DNA of 40,099 nucleotides from Nocardia veterana NBRC 100344 (GTDB taxonomy: Bacteria > Actinomycetota > Actinomycetes > Mycobacteriales > Mycobacteriaceae): assembly GCF_000308855.1 (NCBI RefSeq), contig NZ_BAGM01000120.1, positions 1 to 40,099 of the forward strand, given 5' to 3'. Position numbers and translations under genes: made by a program. The notes below the pieces were generated by a model. That model did no database searches and had not been told where the DNA came from. It saw only the letters and a program-made list of their open reading frames with translations. Every line of letters starts with the position of its first letter. Position 1 is the stretch's first letter. Of this stretch, positions 14,726-22,606 are shown piece after piece.

Positions 14726-15100
14726 TCAGCTCTTCTCCTTCTTGGCGCCGTAGCGGCTGCGGGCCTGCTTGCGGTTCTTCACACCCTGGGTGTCGAGCGA
14801 GCCGCGGATGATCTTGTAGCGCACACCGGGGAGGTCCTTCACACGACCGCCACGAACGAGCACCATGGAGTGCTCCTGCAGGTTGTGGCCCTCACCCGGG
14901 ATGTAAGCCGTGACCTCGACCGCGCTGGTCAGGCGAACACGCGCGACCTTACGCAGCGCGGAGTTCGGCTTCTTCGGGGTCGTGGTGTACACGCGGGTGC
15001 ACACGCCACGACGCTGCGGGCTCCCCTTCAGGGCCGCAGTCTTGGTCTTGGCGACCTTGTCGCGACGACCCTTGCGGACCAGCTGGTTGATGGTTGGCAT
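14726..15100 (-). CDS. rpsL: 30S ribosomal protein S12
   Basis: The 124-residue S12 starts MPTINQLVRKGRRDKV after AGGAAAG. It lies at the decoding centre. The two positions at which streptomycin-resistance mutations arise are wild type: Lys43 (TPKKPNSALRK) and Lys88 (GRVKDLPGVRY), so the allele predicts streptomycin sensitivity as far as rpsL is concerned. It is the first gene of the str operon, with a 389-bp upstream gap. Confidence 0.98.
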   Translation of the reverse strand: MPTINQLVRKGRRDKVAKTKTAALKGSPQRRGVCTRVYTTTPKKPNSALRKVARVRLTSAVEVTAYIPGEGHNLQEHSMVLVRGGRVKDLPGVRYKIIRGSLDTQGVKNRKQARSRYGAKKEKS

Positions 15101-15367
15101 ATACCGGCTTTCCTTATTCAGTAACCAGTTGTCTGGAACTCTTCGATGTCTGTTCTGTCGGCCGCGCTCGTTCCGATTCCCCGGAGTTCACACCGCCGTC
15201 ATGGAGCTGTCACCACTCGCCCGGATCGCGTTTCCTCGCGCCCCGAGGTCGGGCGTGTCGCGCGCAGCGCATGCCTACGTTTCCGGGCACGCTGAAACGG
15301 TCGGCCGCTCTCGCTGGCTTACGTCCTGCACACAAACTTGCCCGCACGCTTCCGGGCACAGCGATCC

Positions 15368-15396
15368 ACGATACCCGGCAGCGCTGCGGTGGGCAA
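15368..15396 (-). promoter_or_regulatory. Candidate main promoter of the str operon
   Basis: On the minus strand TTGCCC (15396-15391) is followed after exactly 17 bases by TATCGT (15373-15368), a good housekeeping-sigma promoter by actinobacterial standards. It would give an untranslated leader of about 260 bases before rpsL. The rest of the 389-bp gap (15101-15489) holds no gene; TTCCGGGCAC occurs twice in it (near 15279 and 15350). Confidence 0.5.
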
Positions 15397-15489
15397 AAGT
15401 GGGGTCCGTCGAACCCGGCCCACCACGGACTATGCGATTTCACTATCTCTCGAGGCCGGCGGGCCGATGCGACCGGGGCCGGATTCGGG

Positions 15490-16086
15490 TCACCGGGCCA
15501 GATTCAGGGTCAACTCGGCCAGCTTCTTCGCCGCGTCACACGGATCCGGATGCCCGCCCGGGCGGTAGTTGAGCCACCAGCCGATGATCCCGGTATCCGC
15601 GGCCGGCGCCATCACGCCGCACGCATCGGGATCGCCCGGCCGCTGCACCTGCAGTGAGCGCCGGCCCTGCACGTTCACATCCTTGGTGACGTATCCGAGC
15701 CGATCGTTGTTGGCCTTCTCGTTCGCCAGCGAACCCATCTCGTACCAGTTCAGCGTGGCCATCCCGTCGCCCGGCGTACCCGACAGATCCCACATGCACA
15801 CCGCGCCGTTGAACGAGCCGGTCGCGTCCTGCGCGCCGGTCGACTTGGCGATGTCCTCCGTCTTCACGACCTCGCACTCGCGCAGCAACTTGTCGAAGTT
15901 CATATTGACCCCGCCGCCGCTACCGGCCGGCAACGCGGTGCCCGAGACCGTGCGGCCGCATCCGCCGAGGGTCACACCGACCACCAGCGTGAGCAGCGCC
16001 ACCAGCCCGGTGCGCACCGCACGGGGGTGCCGGGCCCTCGTCTTCGCGACCCGATCACACCTTGCGTTCGCCATCGCCGTCCTCAT
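15490..16086 (-). CDS. DUF3558-type secreted lipoprotein
   Basis: The 198-residue precursor has a hydrophobic stretch (TGLVALLTLVVGVTLGGC) ending in a lipobox whose Cys43 would be lipidated, followed by GRTVSGTALP. The mature part has the spaced cysteines, LRECEVVKTEDIAKSTG opening and C-terminal DPCDAAKKLAELTLNL typical of the DUF3558 lipoproteins abundant in Nocardia and Streptomyces. The N-terminal leader before the hydrophobic core is long, so the real start may be the GTG at 16017. The ATG at 16086 overlaps the stop of the upstream lipoprotein gene (ATGA), which supports coupling. The function is unknown; it is surface exposed. Confidence 0.85.
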   Translation of the reverse strand: MRTAMANARCDRVAKTRARHPRAVRTGLVALLTLVVGVTLGGCGRTVSGTALPAGSGGGVNMNFDKLLRECEVVKTEDIAKSTGAQDATGSFNGAVCMWDLSGTPGDGMATLNWYEMGSLANEKANNDRLGYVTKDVNVQGRRSLQVQRPGDPDACGVMAPAADTGIIGWWLNYRPGGHPDPCDAAKKLAELTLNLAR

Positions 16087-16610
16087 TTCAGCCGCTGCAC
16101 GGTCAACTCGGCCAGCTTCCGGTTCTTGTCACACGGTGTGGCCGAGGGCTGGTCGAAGGCGCCCGGCGCGGTGGACCATTCGAAGAAGTCGTCGCCCAAC
16201 TGCACCGCGAGATCGCAGATCCCGAAGGTCGGATCCACCGCCTGGAAGCCCTTCTTCCCGGCGACCTCGATGGTCTCGGGACTGCGGCCCTGAGCCGTCA
16301 CCCAGGCCCTTTCCCGCTCGATCGGACTGCCGCGGTAGGACGCGAAAGTGACCGAGGGCCCACCGATTCCGGCGGCCTGCCAATTACATCCGACCGAGTT
16401 CTTGAAGGCCCGGCTGATCTGCGGCAGGCCGCCGATCGTGCGGACCTCGTCGTCGGAGACGTGCCCGCATTCGCCCACGAAGGGGCCCAGAGCGGCCACC
16501 TTGACGGGCGGGCGGGTCGCGGGGCTGTCGCCGTCGGACTTGTCGCTCGAACACGCCGACAGCGCCAGCGCCAAGGCCGTCGCAGCAATGAGGGCCGAGC
16601 AGATCCGCAT
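16083..16610 (-). CDS. DUF3558-type secreted lipoprotein (upstream partner)
   Basis: The 175-residue precursor starts MRICSALIAATALALALSAC, a short, ideal lipoprotein signal with Cys20 as the lipid site. The mature part shares the plan of the next gene: a cysteine-containing opening (GPFVGECGHVSDDEVRTIGG), a central NSVGCNWQA and the closing PCDKNRKLAELTVQRL. The two proteins are clearly paralogues encoded in tandem with a 4-bp overlap. A TAGAGT hexamer about 7 bases before the ATG and the lack of a ribosome site suggest a leaderless transcript. The function is unknown. Confidence 0.85.
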   Translation of the reverse strand: MRICSALIAATALALALSACSSDKSDGDSPATRPPVKVAALGPFVGECGHVSDDEVRTIGGLPQISRAFKNSVGCNWQAAGIGGPSVTFASYRGSPIERERAWVTAQGRSPETIEVAGKKGFQAVDPTFGICDLAVQLGDDFFEWSTAPGAFDQPSATPCDKNRKLAELTVQRLK

Positions 16611-16709
16611 GCCGGTGACTCTACCGATCGGACGCCGTTTCCACAGAGGTCGTCAGCCGAGGGCGCGGCGACGACCGGCCGGCCGGATCGGTCGGGCGCG
16701 GGCCTGCGG

Positions 16710-17903
16710 TCACAGATTCCCGCGGGCCTGTTGTTCCCGCTCGATCGCCTCGAACAGGGCCTTGAAATTGCCCTTGCCGAAGCCCAGTGAACCGTGGCGT
16801 TCGATCAGTTCGAAAAAGACCGTGGGGCGATCGGTGAGGGGTTTGCAGAAGATCTGCAGGAGATAGCCGTCCTCGTCTCGATCCACGAGGATGCCGCGAG
16901 ATTGCAACTGCCGCACCGGAACTCGGACGTGACCGATGCGGGCGCGGAGCTCCGGATCCTGGTAATAGGCGTCGGGCGTGGCGAGGAATTCGATGCCCTC
17001 GGCGCGCAGGGCGTCGACGGTGGCGAGGATGTCGCCGGTGGCCAGCGCGATGTGCTGAACGCCGGGACCGCGGTAGTACTCCAGATATTCGTCGATCTGG
17101 GAGCGCTTGCGCCCGGCCGCCGGTTCGTTCAACGGGAATTTCACCCGGTGGTTGCCGTTGGCCACGACTTTGCTCATCAGCGCCGAGTACTCGGTGGCGA
17201 TATCGTCGCCGACGAATTCGGCCATATTGGTGAAGCCCATGACGCGGCGATAGAACTCGACCCATTCGTCCATTCGCCCCAACTCGACATTGCCGACCAC
17301 ATGGTCGACCGCCTGGAACAGCCGGTGCGGCACCCGGGGCCGATACGACGACCGGCGCTCGACATAACCCGGCCGATACGGTCCGTGATAGCGGGAGCGA
17401 TCGACGAGGGTGTGGCGGGTCTCGCCGTAGGTCGCCAGCGCCGCGGTACGAATCGTGCCGAATTCGTCCGTCTCGTCGTGCGGTTCGACCAGGATGGCGG
17501 CGCCCTGGCGGCGGGCGTGCGCGATACAGCGATCCACATCGGGGACCTCGAGCGCGATATCGACGATGCCGTCGCCGTGCCGGTTGTGATGAGCCACCAG
17601 CGGACTCGCCGGGTCGACGGCCCCGCGCACATCGAAACGCGCGCTGCGGCTGCGCAATACGAAGGACTTGTGGTCTCGGTTGCCGGTTTCGGGACCGGAA
17701 TAGGCTTCCAGCGTCATCCCGAAGGCCTGCAGATAGTGCGCGAATTGGGTCGCGTTGCCGACCACCCACACCAGCGCATCCCAGCCGAGCACCGGGAACG
17801 GATCGCCGCCGGGATCGTGATCGACCAGACCGACCAGCCGGCGCAGCTGCGCGTCGCTCGGCACCGCGGGCCGGGATTTCCTGGCGAGGGGCTCGATAGT
17901 CAT
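16710..17903 (-). CDS. hpd: 4-hydroxyphenylpyruvate dioxygenase
   Basis: This 397-residue enzyme converts 4-hydroxyphenylpyruvate to homogentisate in tyrosine breakdown. It has the two-barrel fold of the family. The three iron ligands are visible: His201 (QAVDHVVGNVE), His284 (GPGVQHIAL) and Glu365 (TVFFELIER). The C-terminal gate helix motif GFGKGNFKALFEAIE is intact. I start it at the ATG 17903 (MTIEPLARKS); a much longer open frame upstream is not real because it crosses the divergent lrp gene. A promoter ends 6 bases before this ATG, so the mRNA is probably leaderless. Homogentisate dioxygenase is not in the window. Confidence 0.96.
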   Translation of the reverse strand: MTIEPLARKSRPAVPSDAQLRRLVGLVDHDPGGDPFPVLGWDALVWVVGNATQFAHYLQAFGMTLEAYSGPETGNRDHKSFVLRSRSARFDVRGAVDPASPLVAHHNRHGDGIVDIALEVPDVDRCIAHARRQGAAILVEPHDETDEFGTIRTAALATYGETRHTLVDRSRYHGPYRPGYVERRSSYRPRVPHRLFQAVDHVVGNVELGRMDEWVEFYRRVMGFTNMAEFVGDDIATEYSALMSKVVANGNHRVKFPLNEPAAGRKRSQIDEYLEYYRGPGVQHIALATGDILATVDALRAEGIEFLATPDAYYQDPELRARIGHVRVPVRQLQSRGILVDRDEDGYLLQIFCKPLTDRPTVFFELIERHGSLGFGKGNFKALFEAIEREQQARGNL

Positions 17904-17909
17904 GCATCC

Positions 17910-17939
17910 AGATAAGCTCCGCGGCGCGGTACTGGGCAA
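17910..17939 (-). promoter_or_regulatory. hpd promoter placed for a leaderless mRNA
   Basis: On the minus strand TTGCCC (17939-17934) and TTATCT (17915-17910) are 18 bases apart. Counting seven bases beyond the -10 gives transcription start at the A of the hpd ATG (17903). No ribosome site precedes the ATG, which fits leaderless translation. Confidence 0.55.
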
Positions 17940-18053
17940 TATCCGCGATTTCGAGTAGACACCCTGGCTCAATCGGCCACCGACGGCCACACGGTGCTGG
18001 ACAATTTGACTAGCAGCTCCGGCGGCAACACCGGCCGAGGACAGGAGATACCG

Positions 18054-18575
18054 ATGACGCGCACACCCGCGAAACTGGACGAACTGGATCTCGCGATTCT
18101 CACCGCGATGCACGACTACCAGAAGGCGGGCATTCTCGAGCTGTCCCGCCGCACTCGGGTGGCGCGCGCCACCGTGCAGTCGCGGATCGCGCGGATGGAG
18201 GAGGCGGGTGTCATCGCCTCCTACGACCCGCAGGTCGACGTCACCGCCGCCGGATTCGATGTGCAGGCCTTCGTGAGCCTGGAGATCGCGCAGGGCGCAC
18301 TGGATGCCGTGACCATCGATCTGGAGGCGATCCCCGGCGTCCTCGAGGCCTACGCCACCACCGGTTCCAGCGATGTGCTCTGCCGGATCGGCGCCGATTC
18401 GCATTCCGGTCTGCAGACGGTGCTGCTGAGTATCGACCGCAGCCCCGCCGTGGTCCGCTCGCACAGCGTGATCGTGCTCTCCACCGTGGTCGCGCGCCGG
18501 ACGCTGCCACTGTTGCGCACCCTCACTCCGGCGGGTACCAGCAAGGCGCCGGCATACCGCAGTCCGGCGCGGTGA
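18054..18575 (+). CDS. Lrp/AsnC-family regulator
   Basis: The 173-residue protein starts at the ATG 7 bases after GGAG (MTRTPAKLDELDLAIL). The AsnC-type winged HTH is at residues 7-55 (ELDLAILTAMHDYQKAGILEL, VARATVQSRIARMEEAG), followed by the ligand-binding RAM domain (VQAFVSLEIAQGALDAV, GVLEAYATTGSSDVLCRIGADS). It is divergent from hpd across 150 bp, the usual place for its specific activator or repressor, and probably senses an aromatic amino acid (inference). It converges on the AlkZ-like gene with a 4-bp gap. Confidence 0.92.
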   Translation: MTRTPAKLDELDLAILTAMHDYQKAGILELSRRTRVARATVQSRIARMEEAGVIASYDPQVDVTAAGFDVQAFVSLEIAQGALDAVTIDLEAIPGVLEAYATTGSSDVLCRIGADSHSGLQTVLLSIDRSPAVVRSHSVIVLSTVVARRTLPLLRTLTPAGTSKAPAYRSPAR

Positions 18576-18579
18576 CCGC

Positions 18580-19692
18580 TCAGGGTTTCAGATCGGCTCC
18601 GGGCGAGAGGATTTCGACCGCGGGCCGCAGGGCGGGTTCCAGGAACCGCAGCAGCGCGTGGGCTTCCGCCTCGACGGCGCTGGATTCCGCCGCCGACCAG
18701 TCGCGTCCGGGTGCGATTCGCAGCCGGGCGGTGCTCTTGTCGGTGAATACCTTGTAGACCCCCGCGAGGTATCCGTCGACCAGCACCGGCGATACCTGGG
18801 CCGCGAGATGTCGCAGCGGCGGCGGGGCGCCACCGGGCACGATCCGGCTGCGATCCTGATGAGAGAGCAGTGCGTTGTCGTACCAGCCGAGCAGGCGAAC
18901 CGGGGCCGGCACGTCCGGATCGGCCAGTTCGGCATCGGCGGCGTCGTAGAGGGTGCGGCCCCGTTCGTCGGTGTAGGTGCGTACCCGGTCGCCGAGCTCG
19001 GTCAGCACCTCCTTGATACCGAGCAGCCGGGACCAGGTCTGCACATCCATGGTCGTCGCCGGGCCGAACGCGCGCAGATAGCGAATCACCAACTCCCGCA
19101 TCGGATATGTGTGATCGAGCGGGGCTCCCAGCCACGGTTCGATCCGCGACCATACCGGCCGGCTGTTGTTCTTCCACAAACCCCGCGGCGGCGTCTGCAG
19201 GACGGGCAGCTGATAGATCCAGGTCTGGGCCACCGCCGCGGAACTGCGGTCGGGATATTCGGCGGCGGCGCGGGCCCGCAACTCGGCTGCGGTGATCGGC
19301 TGCTCGCCCACGACCCGTTCGCCGCGGGCCCGCACTTCTTCGGGGTCGAGTCCGACCATCGCACCGTAGTTGAAGCTCTTCCGGAACGGGATCTTCTCCA
19401 GTTCCGGCTGGATATGCGGGGCGATGCGCAGCGCATCGGCGGCGGTGACGAGATGAATCGTGGCCCGCATCAAAGTGATTCGCACCAGCGACCGGTCCTC
19501 GAGGGCCGAGGAAACCGTCGCCGGATCGAAATCCGTGACCCGGCTCCACAATCCGATATACGGCGGCAGCACGTCCTGCGCCTGCAGGCCCACCAGATGT
19601 TCACACAGCTGCGGCACGGTCGCCGGCACCCGCTCCAGCAACCGTTGCCGCGCCAGCAGAGTGCGATTCAGAACCCGGTCGGTCAGCTTCAT
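18580..19692 (-). CDS. AlkZ-like DNA glycosylase (HTH_42 superfamily)
   Basis: This 370-residue protein belongs to the winged-helix HTH_42 group (starts MKLTDRVLNRTLLARQ). Its key feature is Gln37-Ala38-Gln39 in HLVGLQAQDV, which matches the catalytic QxQ motif of AlkZ, the azinomycin-resistance glycosylase that unhooks DNA interstrand crosslinks; the sister branch YcaQ/AlkX has QxD. Other family segments are RATIHLVTAADAL, RAFGPATTMDVQTW and VLVDGYLAGVY. It is not beside an antibiotic cluster, so a general crosslink or alkyl-base repair role is the best guess. The family is sure; the substrate is not. Confidence 0.85.
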   Translation of the reverse strand: MKLTDRVLNRTLLARQRLLERVPATVPQLCEHLVGLQAQDVLPPYIGLWSRVTDFDPATVSSALEDRSLVRITLMRATIHLVTAADALRIAPHIQPELEKIPFRKSFNYGAMVGLDPEEVRARGERVVGEQPITAAELRARAAAEYPDRSSAAVAQTWIYQLPVLQTPPRGLWKNNSRPVWSRIEPWLGAPLDHTYPMRELVIRYLRAFGPATTMDVQTWSRLLGIKEVLTELGDRVRTYTDERGRTLYDAADAELADPDVPAPVRLLGWYDNALLSHQDRSRIVPGGAPPPLRHLAAQVSPVLVDGYLAGVYKVFTDKSTARLRIAPGRDWSAAESSAVEAEAHALLRFLEPALRPAVEILSPGADLKP

Positions 19693-19749
19693 GATGCGCT
19701 CACCTTACGGCCGGGCACCGACATCGCCGGGCACCGAGCGGTGTCGCGA

Positions 19750-20784
19750 CTACTTCATCGTGACGACGACTTTGCCCTTCGCGGAACGATTGTCGAGCGC
19801 GGCGACCGCGGCGGCGGTCTGCTCCAACGGATACAGCACGGGCTGCGGCGGGGCGATCGCACCGGATTCGAGCAACGGCGCCACCTCGGCCCACTGCTCC
19901 TGCAGATAGCCGGGGTGGGTCATCACCCACTCGCCCCAGGCCGCGCCCACCACCTCGACGTTCTTGAGCAGCAGGCGATTCACCTTCACCGTGGGGATCT
20001 CGCCGGCGGTGAAACCGACCACGAGCAGCCGGCCGGCCGGGGCCAGCGAGCGGATGCTGTCGGTGAACCGATCCCCGCCTACCGGGTCCAGCACGATGTC
20101 CACGCCGCGGCCGCCGGTCAGTTCTTTCACCGCGACCAGCCACCCGTGTTCGTCGCGGGTCTCCCCGTGCTCCCGCGTGCCGCCGCCGGCCTCGACGCTA
20201 CGGCCGTCGGTCAGGACCACATCCGTCGCTCCGTTGGCCCAGGCGACCTGCGCCTTCTCCTCGGTACTCACCACCGCGATCACCCGGCCGGCGCCGAGCG
20301 CCTTGGCCATCCGCAGGGTGGAGGTGCCGATGCCGCCGGCGGCGCCGTGCACCAGAACGGTCTCGCCCGCGGCCAGCCGGCCTCGCTTGCGCAGGCAGAA
20401 ATGCACGGTCAGATCGTTGAACAGGATTCCCGCGCCCGCTTCGAGCGAGATGTTGTCCGGCAGCCGGAACACCATCTCCTTGGCGGTCACCGCGGTTTCG
20501 GCCACGGCATTGCCGAGCAGGGTCAGTGCGACCACGCGGTCACCGGCGGCGACTGCGGCGTCCTCCGGCGCGGACCGCACGACACCGGCCACCTCGCCAC
20601 CGACGACGAAGGGCAGTTCGGGCTTCATCTGATACAGCCCCCGGGTCATCAGCACGTCCGGGAAGGCGATACCCGCCGCATGGACGTCGATCACCACACC
20701 ACCGGGGAAGGCCGCCGGCTCGGCGATCTCCACGACCTCGATGGATTCCGGTCCCTCGAGCTTGGTCACCTGGGCTGCACGCAT
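19750..20784 (-). CDS. Zinc-free quinone oxidoreductase (MDR superfamily)
   Basis: The 344-residue protein begins MRAAQVTKLEGPESIEV after GAGAGG. It has the N-terminal alcohol-dehydrogenase-like barrel (GIAFPDVLMTRGLYQ, GGEVAGVV, GDRVVAL) and the NADPH-binding fold (VLVHGAAGGIGTSTLRMAKALGA). The zinc ligands of true alcohol dehydrogenases are missing, as in quinone oxidoreductases and enoyl reductases. A Gly/Glu/Arg-rich stretch of about 20 residues (VEAGGGTREHGETRDEHGW) between the cofactor fold and ELTGGRGVDIVLDPVGG is an unusual insertion. The reaction is probably NADPH-dependent reduction of a quinone or enone. Confidence 0.9.
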   Translation of the reverse strand: MRAAQVTKLEGPESIEVVEIAEPAAFPGGVVIDVHAAGIAFPDVLMTRGLYQMKPELPFVVGGEVAGVVRSAPEDAAVAAGDRVVALTLLGNAVAETAVTAKEMVFRLPDNISLEAGAGILFNDLTVHFCLRKRGRLAAGETVLVHGAAGGIGTSTLRMAKALGAGRVIAVVSTEEKAQVAWANGATDVVLTDGRSVEAGGGTREHGETRDEHGWLVAVKELTGGRGVDIVLDPVGGDRFTDSIRSLAPAGRLLVVGFTAGEIPTVKVNRLLLKNVEVVGAAWGEWVMTHPGYLQEQWAEVAPLLESGAIAPPQPVLYPLEQTAAAVAALDNRSAKGKVVVTMK

Positions 20785-20842
20785 GAATCGACCTCTCTGT
20801 CCGCGGCTGCTTCCCCACAAGTTAACCGGTCTTCGCACTCCC

Positions 20843-20871
20843 CTGTCCACAGGACCTCGATTTGCTACGCT
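20843..20871 (+). promoter_or_regulatory. Candidate promoter of the EspC-like/transglycosylase operon
   Basis: CTGTCC (20843-20848) and an extended -10, TGC-TACGCT (-10 at 20866-20871), are 17 bases apart on the plus strand. The start would be near 20878, with a 30-base leader holding the strong ribosome site AGAGGGGGA before the ATG at 20908. Confidence 0.5.
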
Positions 20872-20907
20872 TGGGCCCGCTGAACTGAGCGAAGAGGGGG
20901 ATTTCTC

Positions 20908-21228
20908 ATGGCCGGTCCCGACGATCCACCCGCGAACGCGATGAAGATCGACCCCGCCGCGCTGCGCAGTTTCGCGAAAACTCTGCGGGACGAATCCGAC
21001 GCCATCGCCAAGCTGAACTCCGGACTCGCGGACGCCGCGGGCGCGCTGCCGGGCACCGGATGGGCGGCCGCATGCACCGGCGCCAAGGATTCGGTCGACA
21101 ACGCCTTGAAGCGAATCGGTTCGCGCGTAACGCATATCGCCGACACCGTCGAGCAGGCCGGGAAGATCATCATCGATACCGATCAGCAGCTGCGCGACGA
21201 TCTGGGCAAGATCGGACTGCACCCATGA
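20908..21228 (+). CDS. EspC-like type VII secretion target protein
   Basis: The 106-residue protein is helical with no signal peptide. After a short Pro-rich leader it reads MKIDPAALRSFAKTLRDESDAIA, a turn PGTGWAAAC, then a long helix DNALKRIGSRVTHIADTVEQAGKI. This two-helix hairpin with a Trp at the turn is the plan of the EspC/DUF2580 group of WXG100-like proteins exported by type VII systems. Its stop overlaps the next start (ATGA), so it is co-translated with the transglycosylase gene and probably acts as its export partner (inference). No secretion machinery genes are in the window. Confidence 0.75.
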   Translation: MAGPDDPPANAMKIDPAALRSFAKTLRDESDAIAKLNSGLADAAGALPGTGWAAACTGAKDSVDNALKRIGSRVTHIADTVEQAGKIIIDTDQQLRDDLGKIGLHP

Positions 21229-22442
21229 CGGAAAACGGTGCGGCACTGACTGTTTCGGATGTGGAGAAATGGGACCCGGATAAACTGACCGCCGCCGCCA
21301 CCGCCGTCGGCAAGCTCTCCGGCGATCTCGACCAGGCCGTCGTCGCGGCCGTCACCAGCACTCAGAAGCTCGGGCAGGACCAGCAGTGGGGCGGTGGCGC
21401 GGCGCAGGCGGCCGACGGGCGGATGCAACTGGAGAAGACGCGCGCCTCCGCGGTGAGCCAGGCGGTGCTCGCACTGCAGACGGCGCTGAACCAGCACGTG
21501 GAAAACCTCCGCAACGCCAAGACGAGCGTGCTGCAGATGCGCGACCAGGCAACCTACGTCCCCGCGCCGAGCCTCATGCCGGCCTTCGAGGTGAAACCGG
21601 ACGGCACGGTCGATCCACAGAAGCGGCTCGACTGGCTCGACCAGCACCGGGACAAACTCAACGACGCCGAATACACCGCACAGGCGGCCGGCATCCGGGC
21701 CGACGCCGCGGCGCGCCAGTGGGCGCTCGTCAACGCGCTGAAGAACGCCGAAACGGTTGCCGAAGCGGCGATCACCGCGCTCAACGGCGCCAAGGCGCCC
21801 GTCGACGCGGCCTTCGCCGGTCTCGGCGACCCGGTTACCGGCGCCGGCGCCGCACCCCCCGCTCCGACCGCACCGGCCGCGACCGCACCAGCCGCCACGA
21901 CACCGCAGCCCGCGGCTCCGGCACCCGCCGCGCCGATCGCACACAACTCGGGCAGCCCCAGCTCGAGCCTGATGGGCAACTCCCACCACGGCGGCGGCAC
22001 CAGTTCGCACAGCGGCGGTTCGTACAGCGGCGGCGGCTCCTACAGCGGCCCGACCAGCGGGCCGCCTCCCACCGCCCATCCGTCCGGTGACGTGCAGCAG
22101 TGGATCGCCCAGGCCAAGCAGATCCTCATCGAGATGGGTTATCCGCCGGAAGCGATCGACGAGAACGCCATCGCGCTGATCATCGAGCACGAATCCGGCG
22201 GCGATCCCAACGCCATCAACAATTGGGACAGCAATGCCGCGGCGGGCCATCCGTCGAAGGGCATCATGCAATGCATCGACAGCACCTTCAACGCGCATGC
22301 GGCGCCGGGCCACACCGATATCTGGAACCCGGTCGACAACATCGTCGCCGCCACCCGCTACTCGATCGATCGCTACGGCTCGCTCGACAACGTCCCCGGC
22401 GTCTCGGCGGTCTCGAGCGGCGGCGGCTACGTCGGCTACTGA
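21225..22442 (+). CDS. Type VII-linked protein with C-terminal lytic transglycosylase domain
   Basis: The 405-residue protein has no signal peptide. Residues 1-200 are helical with a WxG motif at Trp55-Gly57 (QQWGGGAAQ), like WXG100/EspB-type secretion substrates. Residues 205-285 are a flexible Ala/Pro/Thr then Gly/Ser/His-rich linker. Residues 288-390 are an SLT-type lysozyme-like domain: IIEHESGGDPNAIN with the likely catalytic Glu323, then GIMQ (346-349) and a late AATRY. The enzyme would cut peptidoglycan outside the membrane. The same domain also occurs in phage tail proteins, but no other phage gene is near. The pair with the EspC-like gene suggests export by an ESX system. Confidence 0.85.
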   Translation: MTENGAALTVSDVEKWDPDKLTAAATAVGKLSGDLDQAVVAAVTSTQKLGQDQQWGGGAAQAADGRMQLEKTRASAVSQAVLALQTALNQHVENLRNAKTSVLQMRDQATYVPAPSLMPAFEVKPDGTVDPQKRLDWLDQHRDKLNDAEYTAQAAGIRADAAARQWALVNALKNAETVAEAAITALNGAKAPVDAAFAGLGDPVTGAGAAPPAPTAPAATAPAATTPQPAAPAPAAPIAHNSGSPSSSLMGNSHHGGGTSSHSGGSYSGGGSYSGPTSGPPPTAHPSGDVQQWIAQAKQILIEMGYPPEAIDENAIALIIEHESGGDPNAINNWDSNAAAGHPSKGIMQCIDSTFNAHAAPGHTDIWNPVDNIVAATRYSIDRYGSLDNVPGVSAVSSGGGYVGY

Positions 22443-22606
22443 TTCGCCTCGACCGGGCCCGCCCCAGTCCTGGCGAATACAACTGGACATTTGCTACGTG
22501 TGAGTAGAGCCATCTCGGCGTAACAGTGTGATCTGCGCCCCGTAAAGTCATGTCACAAGAAGCACCGCATGAGTACGCGGCACACCGTGCAGCGCGAGGA
22601 GCACCA

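Noticed and set aside
17904..18464. N-terminal extension of the hpd frame to 18464
   Set aside because: It would overlap the divergent lrp gene, and known HPPD proteins are about 360-400 residues, as obtained from 17903.
18658..20883. A 741-codon plus-strand frame over the AlkZ-like and quinone oxidoreductase genes
   Set aside because: Both opposite genes are clear family members; this frame has no recognisable domain.
21225..22442. Lytic transglycosylase gene as a prophage tail (tape-measure) fragment
   Set aside because: No other phage genes or attachment sites are near, and the EspC-like partner with a shared promoter fits a type VII pair better. Not fully excluded.
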